A DNA stretch of 64,000 nt from Pandoraea anhela (GCF_902459655.1 NZ_CABPSB010000009.1:62001-126000), one strand, 5' to 3'; shown: positions 1-8,729, counted from the first letter of the stretch. Notes: generated by a model not told the origin, from the sequence alone. Made by a program: numbers and translations.

Positions 1-93
1 CAGCACCTGCGCGCCGCCGAGCGTCAGTTCAATGGCGCTCAACAGACCGACCGGCCCTGCGCCGGCAATCACAACATCGATGTGTTTCGTCAT
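1..93 (-). CDS. FAD-dependent monooxygenase, N-terminus only (cut by window edge)
   Basis: Only the first 31 codons are inside the window. They read MTKHIDVVIAGAGPVGLLSA and onward, with the GxGxxG dinucleotide-binding loop (IAGAGPVG) right at the N-terminus, as in class A flavin monooxygenases of the PheA/TfdB/UbiH type. The ATG is at 91-93. The gene is divergent from the TetR gene at 148, with only 54 bases between them, which suggests the regulator controls it. The substrate cannot be told from this fragment. Confidence 0.75.
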   Translation of the reverse strand, partial: MTKHIDVVIAGAGPVGLLSAIELTLGGAQVL

Positions 94-108
94 ATACTTC
101 GTATATAA

Positions 109-123
109 ATGTACTGAGTACAT
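109..123. promoter_or_regulatory. Perfect 15-bp palindrome, likely TetR operator
   Basis: ATGTACT-G-AGTACAT is a perfect palindrome with 7-bp arms around one base. It lies centrally in the 54-bp gap between the divergent monooxygenase and TetR genes. That is where a TetR-family protein normally binds to repress both its own gene and the divergent target. The binding itself is inferred. Confidence 0.65.
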
Positions 124-147
124 GTAAACTAGGTCATTAGAAACGAC

Positions 148-795
148 ATGTCAACGCCACCCGACTTGAGATCACTGAGATCACGTAAGCGCCTCGCCAC
201 GCGGCAGGGCATTTCCAACGCGGCGACGCGCCTGTTCCACGAGCACGGCTTCGATCATGTGACGGTGGACCAGATCGCCGCCGCCGCCGATGTCGGGCGC
301 ATGACGGTTTTCAACCATTTCCCGCGCAAGGAAGACATGTTCTTCGACCGCGACGAGGAGGGGCGGGAGGCGCTGCGTGAGGCCATCCGGGCGCGTGGCG
401 AGGGCGTCTCGCCGGTCGAGGCGTTGCGTCTGCTGGCGCACCGGCTGGTCGCGCAAGGCAGTCCGTTCGTGGATTTTTCGGCGCAGAGCCAGGGGTTTGT
501 GAAGACGATCGAAGGCAGTGAAACCCTTAAGGCGCGTGCCCGGGCAATCCGGGACGAGCTGGCCGACGTGGTGGCGCAGGCCCTGACCGAGAGCGCCGGG
601 CGGGCGTCGCCGGACGTACAGGCCCAACTGGCGGCGGGCCTGTTGCTGGCCGCCTGGACGGTCGCTTTCCTGCACGCCCATCGGATTTTCCGCGAAACGC
701 AGGACACCGCGATTGCCCAGAAAAGCTTCCTGAGCCTTGTGGATCAAGGCGCGGCGGGGATCGTAGCGGCGCTGGCGGGGTCCCCCTACGCCTGA
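148..795 (+). CDS. TetR/AcrR family transcriptional regulator
   Basis: A 215-residue protein of the usual TetR length. An N-terminal helix-turn-helix lies at about residues 35-60 (TVDQIAAAADVGRMTVFNHF), with the typical Phe-Asn-His-Phe end of the recognition helix. The rest is a helical ligand-binding domain with no recognisable ligand signature. The start gives a basic N-terminal tail (RSLRSRKRLATR). It is divergent from a flavin monooxygenase gene with a palindrome between them, so the probable job is ligand-relieved repression of that enzyme and of itself. Confidence 0.88.
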   Translation: MSTPPDLRSLRSRKRLATRQGISNAATRLFHEHGFDHVTVDQIAAAADVGRMTVFNHFPRKEDMFFDRDEEGREALREAIRARGEGVSPVEALRLLAHRLVAQGSPFVDFSAQSQGFVKTIEGSETLKARARAIRDELADVVAQALTESAGRASPDVQAQLAAGLLLAAWTVAFLHAHRIFRETQDTAIAQKSFLSLVDQGAAGIVAALAGSPYA

Positions 796-857
796 TCGAT
801 GACGTCGGCGGCGCGGCCGGCGAGGTCCGTTCATCAGCACAAATTCTCTAATCCTTA

Positions 858-907
858 TTCCGGCATAAACAAAAGCGAAAATATTATTTTTAATTATTTA
901 GACGGAC
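858..907 (+). promoter_or_regulatory. sbp upstream region sharing two motifs with the cysB upstream region
   Basis: TTCCGGCAT at 858-866 and TTATTTAGACGGAC at 894-907 recur upstream of cysB as TTCCGGCAT (4997-5005) and TTATTTAGACTGAC (5031-5044), with similar spacing (27 and 25 bases). The second block may hold the -10 region (TATTTA). CysB-family regulators control sulfate uptake genes and often their own gene, so a shared CysB-responsive promoter is a reasonable inference. Confidence 0.45.
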
Positions 908-955
908 TCATAGACTGGCCTCCTACACACGAGAAGCAAACAAGGAGTGCAAGTC

Positions 956-1987
956 ATGAGCAAAGCAGCACGGGGATGGAAAGCTAAGAAGCTGGCGGTC
1001 GCGCTGGGCGGTCTGGCATTGGCCGCCGGCATGACGATTCAGGCGCAGGCCGCGAGCCTGTCGTTGCTCAACGTGTCTTACGACCCGACGCGCGAGCTGT
1101 ATGCTGATTACAACAAGGCGTTCGAAGCGCATTACAAGCAAGTCGCCGGCGACACGGTGACGGTGAAAGCCTCGCACGGCGGCTCGGGCAAGCAGGCCCG
1201 TACCGTGCTCGACGGCGCACCTGCCGACGTCGTTACGCTCGGCATTTCGGCCGACATCGATGAGCTGGCCTCCGCCGGTCTCGTGAACAAGGACTGGCAG
1301 AAGCGCCTGCCGGACAACGCCACGCCGTACACGTCGACCATCGTATTGCTGGTGCGCAAGGGCAACCCCAAGAACATCAAGGACTGGAACGACCTCGCCA
1401 AGCCGGGCATCAGCGTGGTCACGCCGAACCCGAAGACGTCGGCCGGCGCCCGTTGGAATTACCTCGCCGCGTGGCTGTACGCGCTCAAGCAACCGGGCGG
1501 TAACGAGCAGAAGGCGCAGGAGTTCGTCAAGGCCATCTACAAGAACGTCGGCGTGCTGGATTCGGGCGCGCGCGGCGCGACCACGACCTTCGTGGAGCGC
1601 GGTATCGGCGACGTGCTGATCGCCTGGGAAAACGAGGCGCTGCTGTCGGTGAAGGACCTGGGGCCGGACAAGTTCGACATCGTGGTGCCGTCGTCGTCGA
1701 TCCTGACGGAGCCGCCGGTGGCCATCGTCGACAAGAATGTGGACAAGCACGGCACCCGCAAGGCCGCCGAAGCGTATCTGCAATGGCTGTATTCGCCGCA
1801 AGGCCAGGAAATCGCCGCCAAGCACTTTTACCGCCCGCGTTCGCCGGAAATCGCCAAGAAGTACGAGGCGCAGTATCCGAAGCTCAAGCTCTACACGGTG
1901 GACGCCGATCTGGGCGGCTGGACGAAGACGCAGGCCAAGCACTTCGCCGACGGCGGCATCTTCGATCAGATCTACACCAAGAAGTAA
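956..1987 (+). CDS. sbp: Periplasmic sulfate-binding protein
   Basis: The extracytoplasmic binding protein of the sulfate/thiosulfate ABC transporter. It captures sulfate in the periplasm and hands it to CysTW. The N-terminus is a Sec signal peptide: basic [12 protein letters not shown], a hydrophobic stretch, then a likely cut after AQA near residue 27. The mature part begins [13 protein letters not shown], typical of Sbp/CysP. The ATG at 956 is preferred over GTG at 947 because an AAGGAG ribosome site lies 8 bases upstream of it. It gives 343 residues, normal for the family. It is the first gene of sbp-cysT-cysW-cysA; cysT follows after 15 bases. Confidence 0.95.
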   Translation: MSKAARGWKAKKLAVALGGLALAAGMTIQAQAASLSLLNVSYDPTRELYADYNKAFEAHYKQVAGDTVTVKASHGGSGKQARTVLDGAPADVVTLGISADIDELASAGLVNKDWQKRLPDNATPYTSTIVLLVRKGNPKNIKDWNDLAKPGISVVTPNPKTSAGARWNYLAAWLYALKQPGGNEQKAQEFVKAIYKNVGVLDSGARGATTTFVERGIGDVLIAWENEALLSVKDLGPDKFDIVVPSSSILTEPPVAIVDKNVDKHGTRKAAEAYLQWLYSPQGQEIAAKHFYRPRSPEIAKKYEAQYPKLKLYTVDADLGGWTKTQAKHFADGGIFDQIYTKK

Positions 1988-2002
1988 GGCAGGGACCATC
2001 GC

Positions 2003-2866
2003 ATGAGTACCGCACTCTTTCCTCTGTGGCGTAAGCCAAGTGCCTTGCCGGGCTTTGGCCTGACGATGGGCTACACCGTCGCGTACCTGAGCCTCGTGGT
2101 GCTGGTGCCGTTGCTGATGGTTTTCATCAAGGCAAGCTCGCTCGATTGGGCGAGCTTCGTCACCGCAGTGGGTTCGCCGCGCGTGCTGGCATCGTATCGC
2201 CTCACGTTCGGCATCTCGCTCGCAGCGGCAGCGCTCAACGCCGTGTTCGGTTTCATTCTGGCGTGGGTGCTGGTGCGCTACACGTTCCCGGGCAAGCGTT
2301 TCGTCGATGCGCTGATCGACTTGCCGTTCGCGCTGCCCACATCGGTGGCCGGCATCGTGCTCGCCGCGATCTATGCGCCCAACGGCTGGGTCGGACGCTG
2401 GTTCGAGCCGCTCGGCATCAAGATCGCGTTCACGCCGCTCGGTATTTTCGTGGCGCTGACCTTCATCGGCCTGCCGTTCGTCGTGCGTACGTTGCAACCG
2501 GTGCTCGAAGAGTTCGAGCGCGAGCAGGAAGAAGCGGCGGCGTGCCTTGGCGCGACGCGCTGGCAGACGCTGCGCTACGTGATTCTTCCGGCCGTGCTGC
2601 CGGCGTTGCTGACGGGGTTCGCGCTGGCCTTCGCGCGCGCGGTGGGCGAGTACGGTTCGGTCATTTTCATCGCGGGCAACATTCCGATGGTGTCCGAGAT
2701 CACGTCGCTGCTGATCATCACCAAACTTGAACAATACGACTTCGGAGGGGCGGCGGCGCTGGCCGTGGTCATGCTGCTGATCTCGTTCGTGCTGCTGTTG
2801 CTTATCAATACCCTGCAATGGTGGCTGCAACGCCGTCATTCGGGTCGTCGCGCCAGTGGCGTGTAG
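2003..2866 (+). CDS. cysT: Sulfate ABC transporter permease CysT (CysU)
   Basis: An inner-membrane permease of 287 residues with about six hydrophobic segments. It pairs with CysW to form the channel of the sulfate importer. The cytoplasmic EAA loop that docks on the ATPase is visible as EEAAACLGATRWQTLRYVILP-like sequence in the second half. The DLPFALPTSVAG stretch is typical of CysT. The ATG at 2003 follows a weak AGGGA site. It lies between sbp and cysW in one operon. Confidence 0.95.
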   Translation: MSTALFPLWRKPSALPGFGLTMGYTVAYLSLVVLVPLLMVFIKASSLDWASFVTAVGSPRVLASYRLTFGISLAAAALNAVFGFILAWVLVRYTFPGKRFVDALIDLPFALPTSVAGIVLAAIYAPNGWVGRWFEPLGIKIAFTPLGIFVALTFIGLPFVVRTLQPVLEEFEREQEEAAACLGATRWQTLRYVILPAVLPALLTGFALAFARAVGEYGSVIFIAGNIPMVSEITSLLIITKLEQYDFGGAAALAVVMLLISFVLLLLINTLQWWLQRRHSGRRASGV

Positions 2867-2931
2867 TTCGCCGACGAACCACGCACGCGCGATGCAAAAC
2901 CCGGCCTGCTTTCGAAGAGAACGTTTCGATC

Positions 2932-3837
2932 ATGTCTGACTCACTCGCACTGTCGCGCGCCTTGCCGCAAACCGCCAAGGCGCAAAAATCCGATCCGACC
3001 GACGAGCCCGCTTTCGTCAAAGTCATCCTCATTGGCGTGGCGTTGCTGTTCTTCGCGTTGTTTCTGCTGATGCCGCTCGCCTCGGTGTTCGTCACCGCGT
3101 TGGGCAAGGGTTTCGCCGCGTATTGGGACGGCCTGACCAACGACGATGCGCTCTCGGCCATCCGTCTGACGTTGTTGATTGCCGTGATTGCCGTGCCGCT
3201 GAATCTGGTGTTCGGTGTGGCGGCGTCGTGGGCGATCGCGCGGTTCGATTTCCGTGGCAAGAGCGTGCTGACCACGCTCATCGATTTGCCGTTTTCCGTG
3301 TCGCCGGTGGTTGCGGGGCTGACGTTCCTGCTGATCTTCGGCCGCCAGGGACCGCTGTGGGATTTCCTCGATGCGCACAACCTGAAGGTCGTGTTCGCGT
3401 TGCCGGGGCTGGTGCTCGCGACGGTGTTCGTCACGTTCCCGTTCGTCGCGCGTGAGCTGATTCCGCTGATGCAGGCACAGGGCAGTGAAGAGGAAGAGGC
3501 CGCCCGCGTGCTGGGCGCGAGCGGCTGGCAGGTGTTCACACGCGTGACGCTGCCGAAGATCAAATGGGGGCTGCTGTACGGCGTGATCCTGTGTAATGCC
3601 CGTGCGATGGGCGAGTTCGGCGCGGTCTCGGTCGTCTCCGGTCATATTCGCGGCGAGACGAACACGCTGCCGCTGCACGTGGAAATTGAATACAACGACT
3701 ACCACACGGTAGGTGCCTTCGCGGCGGCGTCGATTCTCGCGCTGCTCGCCCTGGCGACGCTGGCCCTGAAGCTCTGGGCCGAACACAAGCTGGCGCAGGA
3801 CAAGGCCGCGCGTCGCGCCGACGCCGTGCAGGCCTGA
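2932..3837 (+). CDS. cysW: Sulfate ABC transporter permease CysW
   Basis: The second permease of the sulfate importer, 301 residues from the ATG at 2932 ([12 protein letters not shown]), with a GAAGAGA ribosome site about 10 bases upstream. An in-frame extension upstream would overlap cysT and is not favoured. It has six hydrophobic segments, the [12 protein letters not shown] family stretch and an EAA loop ([17 protein letters not shown]). cysA follows 46 bases after its stop. Confidence 0.95.
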   Translation: MSDSLALSRALPQTAKAQKSDPTDEPAFVKVILIGVALLFFALFLLMPLASVFVTALGKGFAAYWDGLTNDDALSAIRLTLLIAVIAVPLNLVFGVAASWAIARFDFRGKSVLTTLIDLPFSVSPVVAGLTFLLIFGRQGPLWDFLDAHNLKVVFALPGLVLATVFVTFPFVARELIPLMQAQGSEEEEAARVLGASGWQVFTRVTLPKIKWGLLYGVILCNARAMGEFGAVSVVSGHIRGETNTLPLHVEIEYNDYHTVGAFAAASILALLALATLALKLWAEHKLAQDKAARRADAVQA

Positions 3838-3883
3838 CGCGTCACCTCCGGCATCGTCAGATACAGCATCGAGGAGCAAGACA

Positions 3884-4960
3884 ATGAGCATCCAGGTACA
3901 ACAGGTTTCGAAGCGCTTCGGCGATTTCAACGCACTCGACGACGTCAGTCTCGAATTTCCGACCGGTGAGCTGGTCGCGCTGCTCGGGCCGTCGGGTTGC
4001 GGCAAGACCACGCTGCTGCGCATCGTCGCGGGCCTGGAGTTCGCCGACGCCGGCCGCGTGGTTCTCAATGGCGAGGACGTGGCGTCCGTGGGCACGCGTG
4101 AGCGTCAGGTGGGCTTCGTGTTCCAGCACTACGCGTTGTTCCGCCACATGACGGTGTTCGAGAACGTGGCGTTCGGTCTGCGCGTGAAGTCGCGCCGCGA
4201 GCGTCTGTCCGATGCGCAGATCCGTAGCAAGGTCCATGAACTGCTCGGTCTCGTGCAACTGGATTGGCTGGCCGACCACTACCCGGCGGAGCTTTCCGGC
4301 GGCCAGCGTCAGCGTATTGCACTGGCCCGCGCGCTCGCCGTGGAGCCGAAGGTGTTGCTGCTCGACGAGCCGTTCGGCGCGCTCGACGCCAAGGTGCGCA
4401 AGGAGTTGCGTAGCTGGCTGCGCCGTCTGCATGACGAACTGCACATCACCACGATCTTCGTCACGCACGATCAGGAAGAAGCGCTCGAAGTCGCCGATCG
4501 CATCGTGCTGATGAACCGCGGCAAGATCGAGCAGATCGGGGCGCCGCAAGACGTCTACGACACGCCGGAAAGCGCATTCGTCTACGAGTTTCTCGGCGCG
4601 GCGAACCGGCTCTCGGGCGAGTTGCAGACGCACGATTTCATCGCCGATGCGGGCAAGTACCGCGTGACGGTGCACAAGGACGACCTGCCGGCGGTGCCGC
4701 AGGACGGGCGGGCGATTGCGTATGTGCGTCCGCACGATCTGGCGCTGGTACACGCGAACGACGGCGGGCCGGGCATCGATGTGGCGGTGCGCCGCGCGAT
4801 TCCGCTGGGCGGCACGGTGCGCGTGGAACTTGCCGCCCCCGGCGACGCGGTGTGGGAAGCCGAACTCACGCGCTCGGGATGGAAGGCGCTCGGCGCAGAT
4901 GCCGGCACCCCGCTGCGAGCCGTGCCGCGTCAGTTGCGGGTGTTCTCCGCGCAGGCGTGA
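3884..4960 (+). CDS. cysA: Sulfate/thiosulfate ABC transporter ATP-binding protein CysA
   Basis: The 358-residue ATPase that powers the importer. The Walker A is GPSGCGKTT at about residues 35-43, the signature [15 protein letters not shown] at about 134-148, the Walker [13 protein letters not shown], and the switch histidine is in THDQEEA. The last ~100 residues form the regulatory TOBE-like domain found in CysA/MalK. A good AGGAG site lies before the ATG. It is the last gene of the four-gene uptake operon. Confidence 0.96.
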   Translation: MSIQVQQVSKRFGDFNALDDVSLEFPTGELVALLGPSGCGKTTLLRIVAGLEFADAGRVVLNGEDVASVGTRERQVGFVFQHYALFRHMTVFENVAFGLRVKSRRERLSDAQIRSKVHELLGLVQLDWLADHYPAELSGGQRQRIALARALAVEPKVLLLDEPFGALDAKVRKELRSWLRRLHDELHITTIFVTHDQEEALEVADRIVLMNRGKIEQIGAPQDVYDTPESAFVYEFLGAANRLSGELQTHDFIADAGKYRVTVHKDDLPAVPQDGRAIAYVRPHDLALVHANDGGPGIDVAVRRAIPLGGTVRVELAAPGDAVWEAELTRSGWKALGADAGTPLRAVPRQLRVFSAQA

Positions 4961-4996
4961 ATTGCGCGGGGTGCGGGCGTCTTGCGCAGCGGCATC

Positions 4997-5044
4997 TTCC
5001 GGCATCGAACCACAAGACAACGCGCGATATTTATTTAGACTGAC
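4997..5044 (+). promoter_or_regulatory. cysB upstream region sharing two motifs with the sbp promoter
   Basis: TTCCGGCAT (4997-5005) and TTATTTAGACTGAC (5031-5044) match blocks upstream of sbp in the same order, with spacing differing by two bases. The second block ends 68 bases before the cysB start. It is probably an autoregulatory CysB site plus promoter; the assignment is inference. Confidence 0.4.
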
Positions 5045-5112
5045 GTCGTCGGCACCATGAACGCAGACGAACCGAGGTCACGAACAGACAAGCAACAGGG
5101 CGGAGTTAGATC

Positions 5113-6051
5113 ATGAATTTCCAGCAATTGCGCTATGTGCGCGAAGCGGTGCGCCAGAACCTGAATCTGACCGAAGCGGCGAGTGCGCTGTACACGTCGC
5201 AGTCAGGGGTGAGCAAGCAGATCAAGGATCTGGAAGACGAACTCGGCGTGGACGTTTTTGTGCGTCGCGGCAAGCGTCTCACGGGGCTGACCGAACCCGG
5301 CAAGGCCGTGCTCCAACTGATCGAGCGCATGCTGCTGGACGCGGAAAACCTGCGTCGTGTCGCGCGTCAGTTCGCGGATCAGGACAGCGGGCATCTCGTG
5401 GTGGCGACGACCCACACGCAGGCGCGCTACGCGCTGCCGCAAGTGATCAAGCAGTTCACCAGCGTCTACCCGAAGGTGCATCTGGCGCTGCGTCAGGGCA
5501 GCCCGCGCCAGATCGCGCAAATGGTCATCGACGGCGAAGCGGACATCGGGATCACGACCGAGGCGCTCGACCGTTTCCCCGATATCGTCACGTTCCCGTG
5601 CTATTCGTGGCACCACGTGGCGGTCGTGCCGAAAGAGCACCCGCTCGTGGGGCGCGAGAATGTGACGCTCGCCGACATCGCCGAATATCCGATCATCACG
5701 TATGACGGCGATTTCACGGGGCGCTCGCATGTGGACAAGGCGTTCACCGATCAGGGGCTGGTGCCGGATATCGTGCTCACCGCACTGGACACGGACGTGA
5801 TCAAGACGTACGTCGAGCTGGGGCTGGGCGTGGGGATCGTGGCGGCGATGGCCGTCGATCCGCGCAAGGACCAGGATCTGGCGGTGCTGGAGCTGGACAA
5901 CGCCTTCGAGCCGAGCACCACGCGCATCGGCCTGCGTCGCGGCGCGTTCCTTCGCTCTTACGCTTATCGGTTCATTGAGATGCTTGCCCCGGCGCTCAAG
6001 GAGCAGGAAATCTCGACGCAACTGCGCGAAGCGCTTGAATTTGCGGCCTGA
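5113..6051 (+). CDS. cysB: LysR-family sulfur regulator CysB
   Basis: A 312-residue LysR protein with the CysB/Cbl-type N-terminus: MNFQQLRYVREAVRQNLNLT, then the winged helix (TSQSGVSKQIKDLEDELG, residues ~32-49). The effector domain fills the remainder. CysB proteins activate sulfate assimilation genes and respond to N-acetylserine. Its position right after the sulfate uptake operon, and the upstream motifs it shares with sbp, fit this. The ATG is at 5113 with a GGAG-type site (GGCGGAG) just upstream. Confidence 0.93.
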   Translation: MNFQQLRYVREAVRQNLNLTEAASALYTSQSGVSKQIKDLEDELGVDVFVRRGKRLTGLTEPGKAVLQLIERMLLDAENLRRVARQFADQDSGHLVVATTHTQARYALPQVIKQFTSVYPKVHLALRQGSPRQIAQMVIDGEADIGITTEALDRFPDIVTFPCYSWHHVAVVPKEHPLVGRENVTLADIAEYPIITYDGDFTGRSHVDKAFTDQGLVPDIVLTALDTDVIKTYVELGLGVGIVAAMAVDPRKDQDLAVLELDNAFEPSTTRIGLRRGAFLRSYAYRFIEMLAPALKEQEISTQLREALEFAA

Positions 6052-6073
6052 TACCGGGCACGCCTCCCGAAAC

Positions 6074-6108
6074 CCGATCCCGCCCCGGTGGCGGGATCGA
6101 TATTTTCA
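6074..6108 (+). terminator. Rho-independent terminator after cysB
   Basis: GATCCCGCC-CCGGT-GGCGGGATC forms a perfect 9-bp stem at 6076-6098, followed by GATATTTT. The T-run is imperfect. It closes the cys transcript before the asparaginase promoter. Confidence 0.6.
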
Positions 6109-6112
6109 GCGA

Positions 6113-6141
6113 TTGGGAAGCAGGGCAGTATTGGATACAAT
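6113..6141 (+). promoter_or_regulatory. Promoter of the asparaginase gene, possibly giving a leaderless mRNA
   Basis: TTGGGA (6113-6118), a 17-base spacer and TACAAT (6136-6141) make a good sigma-70 promoter. The -10 box ends only 7 bases before the ATG at 6149, so transcription should begin at or next to the start codon. No ribosome site lies in front of the ATG. Confidence 0.6.
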
Positions 6142-6148
6142 CGCTGGC

Positions 6149-7189
6149 ATGACATTGACCTCATTCAACCCGATTCCTCATTACACCGTGTCCTCCGGCG
6201 AATTGCCGCGCATTGCGCTGCTCGCCACGGGCGGCACGATTGCGGGCAGCGCGGCCGACGCCACGCGCACCGCCGGTTATCAGGCCGGGGCGCTGGGGGT
6301 TCAGGACCTGCTCGCCGCCGTGCCCGCGCTGGGCAACGTCGCGCATATTCATGCGGAGCAGGTCGCACAGATCGACAGCAAGGACATGAGCGTGTCGCTG
6401 TGGCAGAAGCTCTCCGCGCGCGTGAACGCCTTGCTCGCGCAGCCCGATGTGGCCGGCGCCGTGATTACGCACGGCACCGATACGCTCGAAGAAACGGCGT
6501 ATTACCTGCATCTGACGGTCAACAGCCGCAAGCCCGTCGTGCTGACGGCGGCCATGCGTCCGGCCACCGCGCTCTCGGCCGACGGTCCGCTCAACCTGCT
6601 CAATGCCGTGCGCGTGGCGACCGACCCGATCTCGGGCGGACGCGGCGTGATGGTCGCCATCAACAATCAGATTCACTGCGCTCGCGACGTCGTGAAGACG
6701 AGCACCTACAAAGTGGATGCGTTTCACTCGCCGGAGATCGGCGTGCTCGGCTGGGTGCAGGACGAGCGCGTGGCATTTCAGCGCGAGCCGCTGCAATACC
6801 ACACCGTCGAGAGCGAATTCGTCGGACTGTCCGGCGAACTGCCGGCGGTGGAAGTGGTGTCGAGCTACGCGGGCGTGTCTCGCATTGCCGTCGATGCGCT
6901 GGTGGATGCCGGCGTGCAGGGCATCGTGGTGGCGGGCACCGGTAACGGCTCGCTGCACTCGCTGTTGCAACAGGCGCTGGCCGATGCCGTGCAGCGTGGG
7001 GTGGCGGTCGTGCGTGCGTCGCGTGTCGGCAGCGGGCATGTCATGCACAACGGTGCTGCGCCGGACGATCAGTACGGCTTCGTGAGCACCGGCAATCTCC
7101 ATCCGTACAAGGCGCGCGTGCTGTTGATGCTCGCGTTGCAAGCGGGTGTGCCCCGCGAGCGCATGCAAAGCCTGTTCGACGAGTATTGA
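6149..7189 (+). CDS. L-asparaginase, cytoplasmic form
   Basis: Hydrolyses asparagine to aspartate and ammonia. The 346-residue protein has both active-site regions of the bacterial type: ATGGTIAG at about residues 26-33, carrying the nucleophilic threonine, and THGTDTLEETAYYL at about 109-122. There is no signal peptide, so it acts in the cytoplasm. The ATG at 6149 is the only Met before the first active-site motif. Longer in-frame reading upstream overlaps cysB and lacks a ribosome site. It is a single gene flanked by a terminator upstream and a repeat-rich gap downstream. Confidence 0.9.
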   Translation: MTLTSFNPIPHYTVSSGELPRIALLATGGTIAGSAADATRTAGYQAGALGVQDLLAAVPALGNVAHIHAEQVAQIDSKDMSVSLWQKLSARVNALLAQPDVAGAVITHGTDTLEETAYYLHLTVNSRKPVVLTAAMRPATALSADGPLNLLNAVRVATDPISGGRGVMVAINNQIHCARDVVKTSTYKVDAFHSPEIGVLGWVQDERVAFQREPLQYHTVESEFVGLSGELPAVEVVSSYAGVSRIAVDALVDAGVQGIVVAGTGNGSLHSLLQQALADAVQRGVAVVRASRVGSGHVMHNGAAPDDQYGFVSTGNLHPYKARVLLMLALQAGVPRERMQSLFDEY

Positions 7190-7213
7190 TCGACGACGGC
7201 AGGGGCGTGGCAG

Positions 7214-7253
7214 CCGCCACATCCCGCCACATCCCGCCACATCCCGCCACATC
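7214..7253. repeat. Tandem repeat, 10-bp unit x4
   Basis: Four exact copies of CCGCCACATC, followed by a partial copy (CCGTCAC) and a GTCAC doublet. It sits 25 bases after the asparaginase stop. Possible variable-number locus. Confidence 0.9.
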
Positions 7254-7550
7254 CCGTCACGTCACGTAGCGGCTTGCCGTCATCGCGACATCCGGCCGCG
7301 CGTCCGGCATGCATGCGCGCAAAAAAATACGGCGCCAGTCGCACTATCGCTCGACTCGCGCCGTGACGCTCGGTGGGACGTCTGTCGATGTCCACGCCCG
7401 TACACTCCGGTAAGTCTCTCACTTCTCCCTGCTTTTTTGCCTGCGGACGGCTTTTCTCCGTCAGCCGTTTGCTTCGTCTTCTCGCGAACTACGCGGTGCG
7501 ACGCCCGCCGTCAAGTCATGCCGCCGGCGGGCGCCTGTCGTTCCTTTCTG

Positions 7551-7586
7551 TCCTTGCCGTCCTTGCCGTCCTTGCCGTCCTTGCCG
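7551..7586. repeat. Tandem repeat, 9-bp unit x4
   Basis: Four exact copies of TCCTTGCCG ending 12 bases beyond the glxR stop. The 9-bp period would keep frame if read (Gly-Lys-Asp on the minus strand), but the glxR stop TAA precedes it and nothing suggests it is translated. Confidence 0.9.
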
Positions 7587-7598
7587 AACTGCTGGCGC

Positions 7599-8480
7599 TT
7601 ACGCGACGGTGTGGTTGGCGAGCATTTCCAGCGCGCGCACCATGCCCGAGTGATCCCAAGCGGCACCGCCGTTGGCAGCGCAGGCGTTGAACAGTTCCTG
7701 CGCCGTGGCCGTGTTCGGCAGCGACACACCGAGGGTTTTCGCGGTCTGGAGCGCCAGGTTCAGATCCTTCTGGTGCAGCGCGATGCGGAAGCCCGGCTCG
7801 AAGTTGCGCTTGACCATCCGTTCGCCGTGCACTTCCAGAATGCGCGACGACGCAAAGCCGCCCATCAGCGCCGCGCGGACCTTGGCGGGATCGGCGCCGG
7901 CTTTCGAGGCGAACAGCAGGGCTTCGCCCACGGCTTCGATCGTCAGAGCGACCACGATCTGGTTGGCGACTTTGCACGTCTGACCTGCACCGTTCTCGCC
8001 CACGAGCGTAATGTTCTTGCCCATCAGTTCGAAGAACGGCTTCACATCGTCGAATGCCGCCTGCGAGCCGCCGACCATGATCGACAGTGTTGCGGCCTTC
8101 GCGCCGACTTCGCCGCCCGAGACCGGGGCGTCGAGGTACTCGCAGCCGAGCGCCTTGATCTTCTTGGCGTATTCCTTGGTTTCGATCGGCGAAATCGAGC
8201 TCATGTCGACGACGATCTTGCCGCCCGACAGCCCTTCGGCCAGCCCGTCGTGACCGAACAGCACGGCGCCGACGTCAGGGGTGTCGGGCACCATCACGAA
8301 CACGATATCGGCGCGTTTCGCCACTTCCTTGGCCGACGTGCACACGGTCGCCTGACCGTCGATGAGGTCTTGCGGGGGCGTGCGGCGTTCGTACAGGAAC
8401 AGCTTGTGACCGGCGTTTTGCAGATGCTTCGCCATCGGCGCGCCCATGATGCCCAGACCAATAAAACCGAGTTGTGCCAT
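7599..8480 (-). CDS. glxR: 2-hydroxy-3-oxopropionate (tartronate semialdehyde) reductase
   Basis: Reduces tartronate semialdehyde to D-glycerate with NAD(P)H, the third step after Gcl. The 293-residue protein has the beta-hydroxyacid dehydrogenase pattern: nucleotide loop GFIGLGIMGAPMAKHL at the N-terminus, substrate loop DAPVSGGEVGA near residues 118-128, and the catalytic lysine in a CKVANQIV stretch near 170. The ATG at 8480 has AAGGAG 7 bases upstream; seven extra upstream codons are less likely. It is last in gcl-hyi-glxR, 249 bases after hyi. Confidence 0.94.
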   Translation of the reverse strand: MAQLGFIGLGIMGAPMAKHLQNAGHKLFLYERRTPPQDLIDGQATVCTSAKEVAKRADIVFVMVPDTPDVGAVLFGHDGLAEGLSGGKIVVDMSSISPIETKEYAKKIKALGCEYLDAPVSGGEVGAKAATLSIMVGGSQAAFDDVKPFFELMGKNITLVGENGAGQTCKVANQIVVALTIEAVGEALLFASKAGADPAKVRAALMGGFASSRILEVHGERMVKRNFEPGFRIALHQKDLNLALQTAKTLGVSLPNTATAQELFNACAANGGAAWDHSGMVRALEMLANHTVA

Positions 8481-8588
8481 TTCGAGACTCCTTGTTGCCA
8501 AAGTTTGAAGTGTTGTTGCCGAGCGTCGGACGAGCGGGGCGGTGCGTGAGCGGTATGCCTGCCGGGCGATTCACGCATCCCCCGGACT

Positions 8589-8617
8589 CCGGCCGCATGC
8601 CCCCTGCATGCGGCCGG
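8589..8617 (-). other. Perfect 11-bp stem-loop in the hyi-glxR gap
   Basis: CCGGCCGCATG and CATGCGGCCGG pair perfectly around a 7-base loop. There is no T-run, so it is not a standard terminator. In the gcl-hyi-glxR mRNA it could protect or process the transcript and lower glxR expression relative to hyi. Confidence 0.55.
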
Positions 8618-8729
8618 CGGGGCCCTTCCTCGTCGAAACCCGGTCGATCGGTGCGACGCATCGGTGGCGTCGTCATCGTCATGCCGTCTGCACGACGCCG
8701 GGGGAGGCGACGTGCGGTGCTTCAATCCG

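Larger units (their letters stand above)
7190..7598. other. 409-bp gap between convergent genes with tandem repeats, no gene seen
   Basis: Lies between the stops of the asparaginase gene (plus) and glxR (minus). It holds two short tandem repeats, listed separately, and an inverted repeat CGCCCGCCG/CGGCGGGCG (7502-7533) that could help end the glxR transcript. I see no convincing coding sequence. Confidence 0.7.

Noticed and set aside
923-2839. Long open frame on the minus strand opposite sbp and cysT (638 codons)
   Set aside because: It is a GC-rich shadow frame: His/Arg/Gln-rich composition, no ribosome site, and both genes on the other strand are unambiguous. Similar long antisense frames occur opposite clpB, arnT, malate synthase and others and were dropped for the same reason.
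7551-7586. A (Gly-Lys-Asp)n repeat protein downstream of glxR
   Set aside because: The repeat lies after the glxR stop, and no start with a ribosome site leads into it. It is treated as non-coding.
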